Of a stretch of DNA of 64,000 bases, positions 25,572 to 36,659 are shown piece after piece. The first letter of the stretch is position 1. Each line of letters starts with the position of its first letter. The translations under genes were made by a program, and so were the position numbers. Origin of the DNA: Henckelia pumila (Eukaryota > Streptophyta > Magnoliopsida > Lamiales > Gesneriaceae); assembly GCF_033568475.1 (NCBI RefSeq), contig NW_027331842.1:558001-622000 (forward strand), given 5' to 3'. Below the pieces are notes generated by a model. That model was not told the origin of the DNA and ran no database searches. It saw only the letters and a program-made list of their open reading frames with translations.

Positions 25572-25780
25572 TTGAAAAAGATATGTGACTATTTTGATAT
25601 AAAATTTAATATAATATTTAATTATCATTTAGATAACCATTATAAAACTATATTAAATATATTTGTAATTGATGAAATAATACATATGAATTTCAAACTT
25701 TTAAAAATAAATAATAATAAGTTAAACTAGAAAAATTTATTAGACCGGGTTATTTTTGTGAAAATTATCTGAGTGTCACA
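25266..25780. repeat. AT-rich spacer with (ATT)n
   Basis: No gene. It holds diverged tandem ~70 bp repeats at 25285-25390 (each with ATATGTTATTTTAAAGTTA) and an (ATT)n microsatellite at 25541-25571. Confidence 0.5.
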
Positions 25781-25967
25781 AAATCAGACCACTAACCTCA
25801 TCCTTTATATATAGTATATATTAAAATAAAATTAGTCAAAATTTTGTTTGTTTCAACAGTAGTTTATCAGATAAAACCAATTATGAGTCAATTCTAAGTA
25901 TTATGAGTTATCCAATTTCTGATCAACAGAAGGAAGAAAAACTAACGACAGAGTTTAGATCTATTAC

Positions 25968-26201
25968 ATGTTATTTATCAGTACTGCTTACATAATCTTC
26001 CTCTTCTCGAGTTGTTCTTCTTATCCCTGTTTATTAGGACTGGATAATATACATCTGGAGGTACTCATGCCGCCAGTGCCTTCTGTATATCCTTCTGTAA
26101 CAAATGGTCAATATGAACAAAATTTAGCAAATGCGACACCGTCGTTAGAAAGCTCCAAACAAAATAACTCGATGACCAAAAAATTACAAGAGCAGAACTA
26201 G
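25968..26201 (+). pseudogene. Exon fragment of unidentified gene, copy a
   Basis: After a good 3' splice site (TTTATTAG at 26037) the plus strand reads an open stretch of about 55 codons to TAG, including NGQYEQNLANATPSLESS and a Lys-Gln-rich end KKLQEQN. The paralogous segment at 29440-29608 preserves the frame, with mainly conservative differences. It looks like the last coding exon of a larger gene captured in the duplicated block; no upstream exon is visible. I do not recognise the family. Confidence 0.4.
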
Positions 26202-26498
26202 CAAGTTGATTGGAAATGAGATTTAATGGCTTCTAGTGGGAGGTTTATGTTCCAGAAAAGTAATACATGAGATTTGATATACATATATATATATATTTTG
26301 CTGGTGTTAGATTAATGGGGATGACACTTGCTGCGTGCAAGGTCTTAACACAACATATACCTTTCACATGAAGTCACAATTTCATCTTCTTCTTTTTTTT
26401 TTTTTCAAGAAAATGGTAAATCAGCTTCATATTTCTTGATTATTCAGTATTCTCTATCTCTGTTGATTGATTATCAAATTTAGCTTGCAACACTGTTA

Positions 26499-28224
26499 CT
26501 AAGCAATTGAGGCGTAATTCCCGACCGAAAATCTGTCACTTGTTCTATTGCAGAGCCGAAGCAAGAATTCTTTTACCTCTATTTGAAAAGGAGAAGTCGT
26601 TGACGCGTATCGTTGGATTACCGCACCATTTTTGTCCACCAAAAATTTCTCGAAGTTCCATTTAATCAAATCACCAAACAATCCCCCAGCATTTTTCTTC
26701 AGGAATTCATATACCGGAGCTGTATTTGGTCCATTCACGTCAACCTGTTCTAAATGAAAATAAGCTACTGGCCAATAGTTTTGAATTCAAAAGGTGCGAG
26801 AGCCAAAAACTTAATGCTAAGAACCTTATCAAAGATGGGAAACTCTGCTTTATATTTTGTGCTAGCAAATTCCTTAATTTCGGCGTTTGATCCCGGTTCT
26901 TGGCCCCCGAACTGATTACAAGGGAAGGCTAGTACTTCAAATCCTGCATTTTACAAATTTTTTTTCTGTCATCTTATTCAATCATTAAAGTCATCACCAA
27001 ACTAGTTGTGCCATCAAGGATTGTACAAATACAACGGCCAACACCAATTGAAGAAACCTTCAACAAATGGCTTATTAGGTAGAGTTGAGCCCAACCTAAC
27101 CTTGAGTTTTGTATTTTTCGTAAATATCGGACAGCTCCGGGTAGTTTGACGATCCCAAACCGCTGAATCCAAATACATTAACAAAATTAGTTCAGGATGA
27201 ACCTGTGCAATCAAAAATCTTGATCCAAGAAACAATGCTATAGAAAATTCAATCAGAATTAGTGACATAAAAAAATATGGAACTCTATAGAGTATATGGT
27301 GGATGACATACCATTTTGAAGCAACATTCACTACTAGAAGCACCTTCCCTTTGAATTGACTAAGGGCAACATCCTTCCCATCAATATCCTGTTCTCAGCA
27401 AGAGAAACAAGATAGGTATGTTAAGTCATATTCCAAGTACCTGAACTTAAGTATCAATCACTCAGAATTCAAGATGAAGATAACAAGATAGGTATGTTAA
27501 GTCATATAAATACTGTACTGCACAAATATAATATGAACAGGCACCGTCTCAAAAGGATAATGAAGGGGCGAAGAAATGCATTGTTACCAACATGAAGAAG
27601 TTAACAAATTAAACCAGAAATTGGGTGTGAATAACAACGATAGTTAACCTTCTCTTTCGGTTTCAAAAAGCCACTTTAGAAAGGAAGTTGGGAAACATAC
27701 AGAACAATCAAGGTCTAGCGTCCGTCTAATAACATTATTCAAACACTAAATCGAAACCAATAACAGGGAAAACATACGCCCCATAGACTTACATTCCTTA
27801 CTCCATTTCATTCTAATTCTCAAGTTTAAGCTCCTTGTAAATTTACAATAAAAGCTACCAATCAACAATAAAATATACATTTCAAAGAAAACCACAGGGA
27901 AAAAAACATAAAAAAAACCAGAGCATGCGGGTGGTGTGAATAAGCAGAAAAAAGAGTTACCTTGACGGTGAAGTCATGTATAGTCTTCTCCGTGGCGGCT
28001 CTGGCAAAAACAGTGGCAAAAGATCGAGACTTTAAGGGAATCCCAGATACATTTGAGGATAAAGTTGAGAACCCATTTCGCAAGAAAGCAGATTTTGATG
28101 AAGCAAGGGTTGTTTCATGGGAAGAATCGACAAACGCCATGGAAGAAGATTTTGATCTGGACTGTAGCCTGGCCGGACCTAAACTACGCACAGGCAGAAC
28201 AGAAGAGACGGTCATGGAAGCCAT
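26499..28224 (-). CDS. GPX: Glutathione peroxidase, plastid type, copy a
   Basis: Minus-strand exons 28224-27961, 27388-27312, 27162-27101, 26943-26825 and 26744-26577 join in phase at GT-AG borders. Residues 1 to about 70 are Ser/Arg-rich and Asp-poor, like a chloroplast transit peptide ([15 protein letters not shown]). The thioredoxin-fold GPX domain follows: NVASKCG with peroxidatic Cys about residue 114, [20 protein letters not shown] with the Gln and second Cys, and [12 protein letters not shown] with the Trp. As in all plant GPXs the active residue is Cys, not selenocysteine, and such enzymes use thioredoxin to reduce lipid and other peroxides. The C-terminus is unclear. Reading straight on from exon 5 gives a 26-residue tail to 26499, whereas the family usually ends with a short extra exon after QIE. 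About 230-255 residues. Confidence 0.88.
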
Positions 28225-28380
28225 TGTTTAGGTGCTAAGTGTCGCGCTCAGAGTATTGTAGTTTGCACGAGGTATCTGTGGAAGAATGGAGAAAGGGCTG
28301 CTCTTAAATTTATAGAATCGTGTATCCACTGCAGAGAGGTGGGGGACAAAAATAAATAAATTTACGTGTCATTTTTTTAA

Positions 28381-29128
28381 AATATACGCATTTAATATTT
28401 TTTATCCTCTCATATTTCAATCATTTGTATTAATCACAAATTCAAACATTTTATATCCTAATAATAATTTATCATAATTTCCTCTTACAATTGTTTTCAT
28501 ATATAATATCTATACTATTTTTATTGTACATCATATATATATATATACACACATATATAAACAGATAAATTACGTGTTTATAGAATTGTATGGGTTGGAT
28601 ATTGATGCCGGTTATAATCAAGGTCGCTTAGACGGAGACCATGCGGTTTTTTTTAAATCTAAATAATAAATAATTTGAAATATTCATGACTTTTAATATA
28701 ATAAAATATTTTTTTTATATCTTATGTTTTTTAATTTTTATATGAAACTCTTATAAAATTTTAATAATAATAATAACAACAACAACATAAATATTAATAG
28801 ATATCAAGTCTTCATAAGTAATATGAGATTTAATTTTTTGATTGATTTTTTTTATGCGCTTCTTCTTTTCTTTTAAGTTTGTTTCCCGCATCGCGTCTCT
28901 CAATTTTAGTTTTTATTTTTAATTTTTTAAATAAAAAATAATAACCGTCTAGGCAAATTTCTACTCGCCTAGGCTATTAGAACACTGATTTTTTTGTTAT
29001 TTTATGTTTTATTTCTATATAATAAAAAATAATTTATTGTATATTATAAAAAAATATAGTGATTTCTTAAAATATTTTTATTGTTTTTAAATAAAAATTT
29101 TAGTGATTAATTTATAAAGAATTTTTTT
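28381..29128. other. AT-rich flank with a partial MITE
   Basis: Upstream flank of GPX copy a, homologous at first to 33095-33270 and 38290-38470. About 28610-28986 looks like a partial relative of the 24788 MITE (GCCTAGGCTATTAGAACACTG at its right end). No gene. Confidence 0.45.
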
Positions 29129-29249
29129 AGATAATAACTGGCTCTTCCAGTAAGATCATATTAATCTTGAAATTTATTCATTATATATATATTTCCAACA
29201 CGATTCTCATCGCTAGCTTCGACAACAGCGACACAGTCCAGATTCTCAT
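29129..29249 (-). pseudogene. Relic of decarboxylase exon 2
   Basis: This stretch is closely similar to exon 2 of the histidine/serine-decarboxylase-like gene (46724-46877) and its second copy (49047-49194). Shared blocks include ATAACTGGCTCTTCCAGTAA and CAGTCCAGATTCTCATCTTC, with small indels. It is cut off on both sides, and on the right it joins directly to duplication copy b. A dead fragment. Confidence 0.75.
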
Positions 29250-29374
29250 CTTCACCACTAACCTCATCCTTTATATATTAATAGTACATATATTCAAATA
29301 AAATGAGTCAAAATTTTGTTTGTTTCAAATGTAGTTTATCAGATAAAATCAATCATTAGATTTTAGTCTATTAC

Positions 29375-29608
29375 ATGTTATTTATCAGTGCTTGCATAAT
29401 CTTCCTCTTCTCGAATTCTTCTTCTTATCCCTCTTTATTAGGACTGGATAATATACATCTGGAGTCACTCATGCCGCTGCCAGTGCCTTCTGTATATCCT
29501 TCTGTAACAAATGGTCAATATGAACAAAATTTAGCAAATGCGTCACCATCGGTAGAAAGCTCCGAACAAAAGAACTCGATGCTCAAAAAATTACAAGAGC
29601 AGAACTAG
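29375..29608 (+). pseudogene. Exon fragment of unidentified gene, copy b
   Basis: Paralog of the fragment at 25968. It retains the same 3' splice site (TTTATTAG near 29437) and the open stretch LGLDNIHLESLMPLPVP to KKLQEQN with a few substitutions and a one-codon length change. No upstream exons are present. Confidence 0.4.
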
Positions 29609-29953
29609 CAATTAAGTTGATTGGAAATGAGATTTAATGGCTTCTAGGTAGGAGGTTTATGTTCCAGAAGCAGAACTAGCAATTAAGTTGATTGGAAATG
29701 AGATTTAATGGCTTCTAGCCTTCTAGGTAGGAGGTTTATGTTCCAGAAAAGTAATACATGAGATTTTTTTTTTTCTTTCTTGTGTTAGATTAATGGAGAT
29801 GGCACAACATCTAACTTTCACATGAAGTCACAATTTCATCTTCTTCTTTGTATTTTTTTTTAGAAAATGGTAAATCAGCTTCACATTTCTTGATTTATCC
29901 AGTATTCTCTATCTCTGTTGATTGATTATCAAATTTAGCTTGAAACTCCATAA

Positions 29954-31607
29954 CTAAGCAATTGAGGCATAATTCCCGACCGACAATCTGTCACTTGTTC
30001 TATTGCAGAACCGAAGCAAGAATTCTTTTACCTCTATTTGATAAGGAGAAGTCGTTGGCGCGTATCGTTGGATAACCGCACCATTTTTGTCCACCAAAAA
30101 TTTCTCGAAGTTCCATTTAATCAAATCACCAAATAATCCCCCAGCGTTTTTCTTCAGAAATTCAAACACTGGAGCTGTATTTGGTCCATTCACATCAACC
30201 TGTTCCAAATGAAAATAAGTTACTGGCCAATAGTATAGAATTCAAAAGGTGCGAGAGCCAAAAACCTAATGCTAAGAACCTTATCAAAGATGGGAAACTC
30301 TGCTTTGTATCTTGTGCAAGCAAACTGCTTAATTTCGGCGTTTGATCCCGGTTCTTGGCCCCCGAACTGATTACAAGGGAAGGCTAGTATTTCAAATCCT
30401 GCATTTTACAAAAAAATTGTCATCTTATTCAATTATTAAAGTCATCACCAAACTAGTTGTGCCATCAAGGATTGTACAAGCACAACGGCAAACACCAACT
30501 GAAGAAACTTTCAACAAATGGCTTATTAGGTAGAGTGAGCCCAACCTAACCTTGAGTTTTGTATTTTTCGTAGACATTGGACAGCTCCGGGTAGTTTGAC
30601 GATGTCAAACCGCTGAATCCAAATTCATTAACAAAATTAGTTCAGGATGCACTTGTACAATCATAAATCTTGATCCAAGAAACAATGTTATAGAAGATTC
30701 AATCAGAATCAGGGACATAAAAAAAAAGGAACTCGATAGAGTGTATGGTGGATGACATGCCATTTTGAAGCAACATTCACTACTAAAAGCACCTTTCCTT
30801 TGAATTTACTGAGGGTAACATCATTCCCATCAATATCCTGTTCTCAGCAAGAAAAACAAGATAGGTATGTTAAGTCATAATCCAAGTACCTGAACTCAGC
30901 TATCAATCACTCAGAATTCAAGATGAAGATAACTGCATATAAATACTGTACTGCACAAATATAGTATGAACAGGAACCATCTCAAAAGGATAATGAAGGG
31001 GGGAAGAAATGCATTGTTACCAACATGAAGAAGTTAACAAATTAAACCAGAAATTGGGTGTAAATAACAACGATAGTTAAGCTTCTCTTTCGGTTTCATA
31101 AAGCCACTTTAGAAAGGAAGTTGGAAAAATAAAGAACAATCAAGGTCTAGCTTCCGTCTAATAACATTATTCAAACACTAAATCGAAACCAATAAGAGGG
31201 AAAACATACGCCCATAGACTTACATTCCTTTTTCCATTTCATTCTAACTTTCAAGTTTAAGCTCCTTGTAAATTTACAATAAAAGCTACCAATCAACAAT
31301 AAAATATACATTTCAAAGAAAGCCACAGGAAAAAAAGAGTTACCTTGACGGTAAAGTCGTGTATGGTTTTCTCCGTGGCGGTTCTGGCAAAAACAGTGGC
31401 AAAAGATCGAGACTTTAAGGGAATCCCAGATACATTTGAGGATAAAGTCGAGAACCCATTTCGCAAGAAAGCAGATTTTGATGAAGAAAGGGTTGTTTCA
31501 TGGGACGAATCGACAAACGCCATGGAAGAAAATTTTGATCTGGACTGTAGCTTGGCCGGACCTAAACTACTCACAGGCAGAAAAGAAGCGACGGTCATGG
31601 AAGCCAT
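29954..31607 (-). CDS. GPX: Glutathione peroxidase, plastid type, copy b
   Basis: The tandem sister of copy a. Exons are 31607-31344, 30837-30761, 30612-30551, 30398-30280 and 30199-30032, with the same phases and the same uncertain C-terminus (straight reading ends at 29954). Transit-like N-terminus, peroxidatic Cys in [21 protein letters not shown] and WNFEKF are all kept. The differences from copy a are scattered and mostly conservative, suggesting past constraint. One feature stands out: the donor after exon 2 is GC (TG|GCATGT at 30760-30759), where copy a has GTATGT. GC-AG introns can splice but usually need a stronger consensus, so output may be reduced. It may be functional or in early decay. 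Confidence 0.8.
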
Positions 31608-31747
31608 TGTTAGGTGCTAAGTGTCGCGCTCAGAGTATTGAATTTTGCACGCTCTATCTGTGGAAGAATGGAGAGAGGGCTCTTCATAAATTTAGAGTGG
31701 ATAATCGAGTGCAAGCGTGTATACATTGAGGAGAGGTGGGGACAAAA

Positions 31748-32011
31748 CTGGAATAATTGCATTCACACTCCATAAAAAGTTTAAAAACATAAAACTCCCT
31801 AAAAAATATTAATAGGATAATACATCCTTCAGTTTTTTAAAATATAGCACATTTCACCCCTATGTTATACAAACTCGGACACATTTATACCCTTTCATAG
31901 GGGTTTTTATGCTAATTTTTTTAAAACATAGGGTCTAACATGCTATTAATTTTACACAGGAGGTTTTATGCTTTTTAGACTTTTCACAGGGGGTGTGAAT
32001 GCAATTAGCCC
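31748..32011. mobile_element. hAT-type MITE with 8-bp target duplication
   Basis: A 264-bp element with inverted ends (AATTGCATTCACAC at both termini, followed by matching A/T-rich inner repeats). It is flanked by GGACAAAA at 31740-31747 and 32012-32019. The sister copy a has the uninterrupted site (GGACAAAAATAAATAAA near 28345). An 8-bp duplication suggests the hAT superfamily. Confidence 0.85.
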
Positions 32012-32049
32012 GGACAAAAATAGATAAATTTACGTGTCATTTTTTTAAA

Positions 32050-33085
32050 GAGTAAAATGTATTTAGATACACGAATTATTGGTAAAATGTCATATTGGTA
32101 TATGAACTATTGAAAATGGCTTAATTGGTACATGATCCAAATAAAAGGTCAATTTTACCCTTAATATTAATTAATATTATATTAATTAGTTTTAAAATAT
32201 CATATTTATTAAAAATTAATATATATATATATATATTATATATATATATATATATATTAATAAAACCACAAACTCAATAAATAAATCATATGCATTTAGG
32301 ACTAAAAATACTCATTGATAAATTATTTATATTTTAAAATTTAAATAATTTATTAATGAAAAAAATATTTATTAATAAATTATTTATATTTTTAAAATAT
32401 AAATAATATATAATAAAATGATATTTTTTCTATCAATGTAAATAATTATCCATTTTAAAAAATTTATATAAATTATATATTAATAAAACCACAAAGTCAA
32501 TAAATAAATCATATGCATTTATGACTAAAATATATTTAATAACTATAAAATATAATTAAATAAAAATTTATTTATTAATATTTAATTCAAGTGCGAGTAA
32601 AAGTATAAATTTATAAATTATTAAATCAAGTGGAAAAATTTTGGGTTCTTACTTATTAGAACTACGCAAATCGAGACAATGAGTGAAAATTTTTTTTGAG
32701 ATTTGTTTTTTAATGATCTAGTCTTTAATGTTGAAAATTTTTGTATCAAATATTGAAAAACTAAAATGGTGAATATGTTTGTTTCAATCATTTAAATACA
32801 AGATCAACAGACTCCGGTGATCTATATTTTTATCATAACAATATATTACAATATTTGTTGTATAATTTGACTTGACAATTGTTTATCATTATATATATAT
32901 AAATATATATATATATTAAATTTTAATAAATATGATATTTTAAAATTAATCAATATAATATTAATTTAATTTAAGGGTAAAATTGACATTTTATTTGGAT
33001 CATGTACCAATTAAGCCATTTTCAATAGTTCGTGTACCAATATGACATTTTATCAATAGTTCGTGTACCAAAATACATTTTACTC
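32050..33085. mobile_element. Mutator-like non-autonomous element, ~165-bp TIRs
   Basis: A 1036-bp element with terminal inverted repeats of about 165 bp starting GAGTAAAATGTATTT at each end. Flanks TTTTTTTAAA occur on both sides (32040-32049 and 33086-33095), giving a 9-10 bp target duplication. Long TIRs plus this duplication size suggest a Mutator-like element. The interior is AT-rich without a transposase. The empty site is present in copy a near 28369-28384. Confidence 0.88.
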
Positions 33086-33341
33086 TTTTTTTAAAATATA
33101 CGCATTTAATATTTTTTATCCACCTCATATTTCAATGAAAATATAATTTTCATTTATATTAATTATTAATCACAAATTCAAACATTTTATATCCTAATTT
33201 ATCATAATTTCCTTTATAAATTATAATTTTTTTCATATATAATATCTATACTAATTTTATTGTACATCACCACCGCTATTTTTTAGTTCTTTTTACTTTC
33301 TAACAACTATAGTTAATTAATTTATAAAAGAACCATTTCTT

Positions 33342-33378
<37 letters not shown>

Positions 33379-33429
33379 CAAAAAGATAATTTATCTGTTT
33401 ATATATGTATTTTCTTATATTTTATTTTA

Positions 33430-33765
33430 ATAACATTATATGTGTGGCAAACCAATGGTTTCAACTGAGTGTTTAGAAAAATATCCCAATGCACAATATT
33501 TGTGTATCAATTAATATTTCAAATATTGATGAAAACTGCAAATAACACAAAATAAGAAATTAATTAATATATCTAGTACGTGTAGCTAGGCAGTAACATT
33601 TGGTTGTGATTTGTTCCAAACCTAGGAAATTATATGAGTTTTATTAACTGTTTAACTTATACAATATTATAGCTTCAAAAAAAAATCTTATACAAATTTA
33701 TTTGTTTTGCCAACAACCACACAAATTATATCATGCATCCATTATCCATATTGTATTAAATTTAC
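33430..33765. repeat. Decarboxylase 3'-flank repeat, copy 1
   Basis: The sequence matches 38620-39135 (the 3' flank of the decarboxylase gene) and in part 34683-34846. Shared blocks include TGGTTTCAACTGAGTGTTTA and ATCATGCATCCATTATCCAT. No coding content. Confidence 0.75.
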
Positions 33766-33875
33766 CATGTCAAGGATAACAAAGTCTACAGGATAAGATA
33801 TTAAATTTACCATGTCAAGGATAACAAAGTCTCCAGGATAAATTAAATTATCAATCTTAACTAAGATGTTCGACC
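33766..33875 (-). pseudogene. Inverted fragments of Gypsy protease
   Basis: On the minus strand this repeats, one and a half times, the protease segment that is found at 35005-35062 in plus orientation (AAGATTGATAATTTAATTTA, then CCTGTAGACTTTGTTATCCT). Each piece is joined to decarboxylase-flank sequence. Confidence 0.65.
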
Positions 33876-34682
33876 AATGCCAAAATAGCTGAATACAACG
33901 TTGACTGATGTCATACGAATTTATAAATGAACAAAGGATGTGCAAAGAAATTTTGGATATTCAAAAGTATATGTTACAATAGATACAAGCACAATTGAAG
34001 AATAATGAAATAATGATCGGAATAATAGTTCACAAAATTGAAAGACTCATAGTAACCGACTCACTATTATCCAAAATCATATTTGTCCAAATAATAGAAG
34101 AAAAACTCAAACTATCCATAATAATATAAAACCAAGTTCGTATCCTAAGTCTTCACACGAGTTTCGATCCATAAACTTAACTGAAAAAACATACGTCTAT
34201 CAATTTCTAAGGAAACTATGCACCTAGTCGTAATTGATTAAAATCCAATATAAGAAAATAACTTATAATAGTACAAACAATTAATATCTCCTAATACTCA
34301 AGTTTAACATTTTCGGCAAACTCTTGCTATCTCATCAAAATTTATAACACCATTTAATAACTCAAACAACATCCACGTATTGTCTAAAACTGGAATGAAT
34401 ATTGGTACCAACTCCGTCTAACTTGAAACTGCATGCAATAAAAATAAATAGTCAAATGGTACACTTTAAACTCCTAAAAGAATTTTTTTTAAAACAACAT
34501 AAACACTGAGCTACACATTTAAATAAATTAAACACCTAATTTTGAAAATATCTTTAAAAGAATGTGAAATCAAAACATTTAAAGTAATAACTCAAATGAG
34601 CTTAACATATAAAATTTCTTAAAACTTACAGGCTTTGAGGCGAGATCCCCTAGGTTTCAGCAACCGGTAGTAGACAGTTTAT
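33876..34682. other. Unassigned AT-rich segment
   Basis: No supported gene or repeat. Minus-strand reading shows a few splice-like motifs but no convincing protein. Confidence 0.3.
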
Positions 34683-34846
34683 TGGTTGTGATTTGTTCCA
34701 AACCTAGGAAATTATATGAGTTTTATTAATTGTTTAACTTATACAATATTAGAGCTTCAAAAAAAAATCTTATACAAATTTATTTGTTTTGCCAAAAACC
34801 ACACAAATTATATCATGCATCCATTATCCATATTGTATTAAATTTA
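34683..34846. repeat. Decarboxylase 3'-flank repeat, copy 2
   Basis: A near-identical copy of 33603-33765 (GATTTGTTCCAAACCTAGGA onward) that runs without a break into the Gypsy protease at 34846. Confidence 0.75.
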
Positions 34847-36659
34847 TGCATGCCATTTGATAATGTGCTGTATGATCTAGGATCGAGTATAAATTTAATG
34901 CCATATTCTATTGCTCGAAAACTAGGAATAAAAAATATTGAACCTGCTGTTATATCTCTCAAATTTGCTGATGGGTCTATTAAATATCCGAGAGAGATTG
35001 TAGAGAATGTCCTAGTCAAGATTGATAATTTAATTTATCCTGTAGACTTTGTTATCCTTGACATAGTAGAGGATTTAGAGGTTCCCCTGATTTTAGGACG
35101 TCCTTTTCTTGCTGCTAGTAGGGCGTTGATTGATGTTGAGAGAGGAGAGTTGGTGTTGAGACTGAACGATGAACATATAGTTTTTACTATGTCTAATTCG
35201 GCTACTGAGAGCCCAATTTTGAAAGCTTGTTCTGCTATTCGTTTGATTGATATGCTTGATGTTGTTGGTGATGCATGTCAGCAAGTGCAGTTGTCTGCAG
35301 AAATTGGTCCAATGCATAAAATTTTTAATGATGTAGTATGCAAGTGCAGGACTGATTCGAATTTTTCACAGACGGTGGATAAACCACCTTGAATTTCGCC
35401 ACTCAAGAGAGGAGTATAGTCGGGCTATAGACTATAAATTTAGCACTGACTGGGAGGCAACCCAGTGTTTTTGTTTTTATTTTTATTTGATTTTTGTTTT
35501 CTTTCCCATGCCAGTTTGTCATGCCTGCTGATATATATAGAATGCTGATACCGTCCCAAAGGAGTCTGTCAAGAAGGAAGAGAATGAATCGAAAACCAGG
35601 GGAGTGTTATTTTTGTTTTCTTTGTGTTTTTGTTTTTCATTGCATTGTGTGTTTGTTTGCATTCTGTTCATTGTTCTGGAGCATTGAGGGCAATGCTTTG
35701 GGATAAGTATGGGGGGTAGACTAGTTTTGCATTTGTGTGTTTGTTTTTCATCTGTCATGTTTCATGTTTGTTTTCATATTGTTTATTTTTGTTTGTTTGT
35801 GTTGTCTTGCATGAATGAGATGAGTCATAATAGCCAATGATGATGAAGTTTATTTGAAAAAATGGATTTTTTAAAAAAATTTGCTCTTGACTTGACATGA
35901 GAAACTGTAGGTTGAACCGTGAATATTTTTAAGCACTAATGTTAGACCAGTGAATTGTAGCGAAAGATTTGATGAAGTTTCTGTCTGTTTGACCATTACA
36001 CGACAATAGGTGGTTTGTGGATCTTGATTGTGTTCTATGAATTTTGATGAGGCTCTAAATTACACTTATGATCTTGGGCGCACCTAGAAATAAAAAATTT
36101 TCAATTCCATCCGGGCCTTGAAAGGATTAAAATCTTATAAAAGACTAAATTTAAGGCTAAGTATGCAGATTAAATGGGATTGATGCTCCATCCGGGCTAT
36201 AGACGAGGGGATTAGAAAGAAAAAATAGAATGATTTTTCATATCCTATCCAGTTATAGCTAAGTCAGCGGGTAATTATTGGGGCTAAAGCAATACCGGGT
36301 GCAAAAATCCGGAGATGTGTAATTCATTATCTCAAGGGAGGTGGGTTTAGTCTAGAGGTCATTGGAAAGAATGAGCACTAGATTGTGATACTTGCACTGA
36401 TTTGTCATAGGTCTCTAAACAGATTTGAGACGAATTCGATCTAAGTTGCATGAAACTGGAATGACATTTCACACACACACGTTCACGTTAAACCGAAGGT
36501 GTATTATGAAAATTTGAGAGCATGTCTGTGATTTTTTGTTGGTGATTGAACTTCTCAGAGGCTGTGCACATTAATGACTTGTCCTTACTTATGTTGTGTT
36601 TGCATTTTGTTTTTGGTATGTCTTGCTCGAGGGCGAGCAAGGTTTAAGTATGAGGGTGT
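34847..36659 (+). mobile_element. Athila/Tat-like Gypsy internal remnant, protease only
   Basis: Open to 35392 is a retroviral-type aspartic protease of the Athila/Tat group: YDLGSSINLMPYSIARKLG as active site, then PVDFVILDIVEDLEVPLILG and RPFLAASRALIDV. RT, RNase H and integrase do not follow. After the stop comes non-coding sequence with the GGGAGGCAACCCAG hairpin (35452-35465) typical of the region near the 3' end of such elements, and finally a GTATGAGGGTG polypurine-like tract at 36649-36659. It is therefore an internally deleted, non-autonomous element. The protease frame opens at 34730 inside unrelated flank sequence, so its first about 40 codons are not original. Confidence 0.7.

Larger units (their letters stand above)
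25780..28380. repeat. Segmental duplication, copy a
   Basis: This block matches 29252-33100 in order and orientation: a small plus-strand exon fragment, GPX exons 5 to 1, then the GPX upstream flank. It starts at CACTAACCTCATCCTTTATA and continues past 28380. The second copy is longer because of two DNA-element insertions, at 31748 and 32050. Confidence 0.85.
29252..31740. repeat. Segmental duplication, copy b
   Basis: Direct repeat of 25780-28345, with the same order of exon fragment and GPX exons. A local extra duplication of about 55 bp occurs at 29668-29750 (GCAGAACTAGCAATTAAGTTG repeated). The flank continues at 32012 and 33086 after two insertions. Confidence 0.85.

Noticed and set aside
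27962-28238. Plus-strand frames opposite GPX exon 1 (also 31345-31729)
   Set aside because: Antisense of a transit-peptide exon; conserved in both copies only because the GPX gene is.
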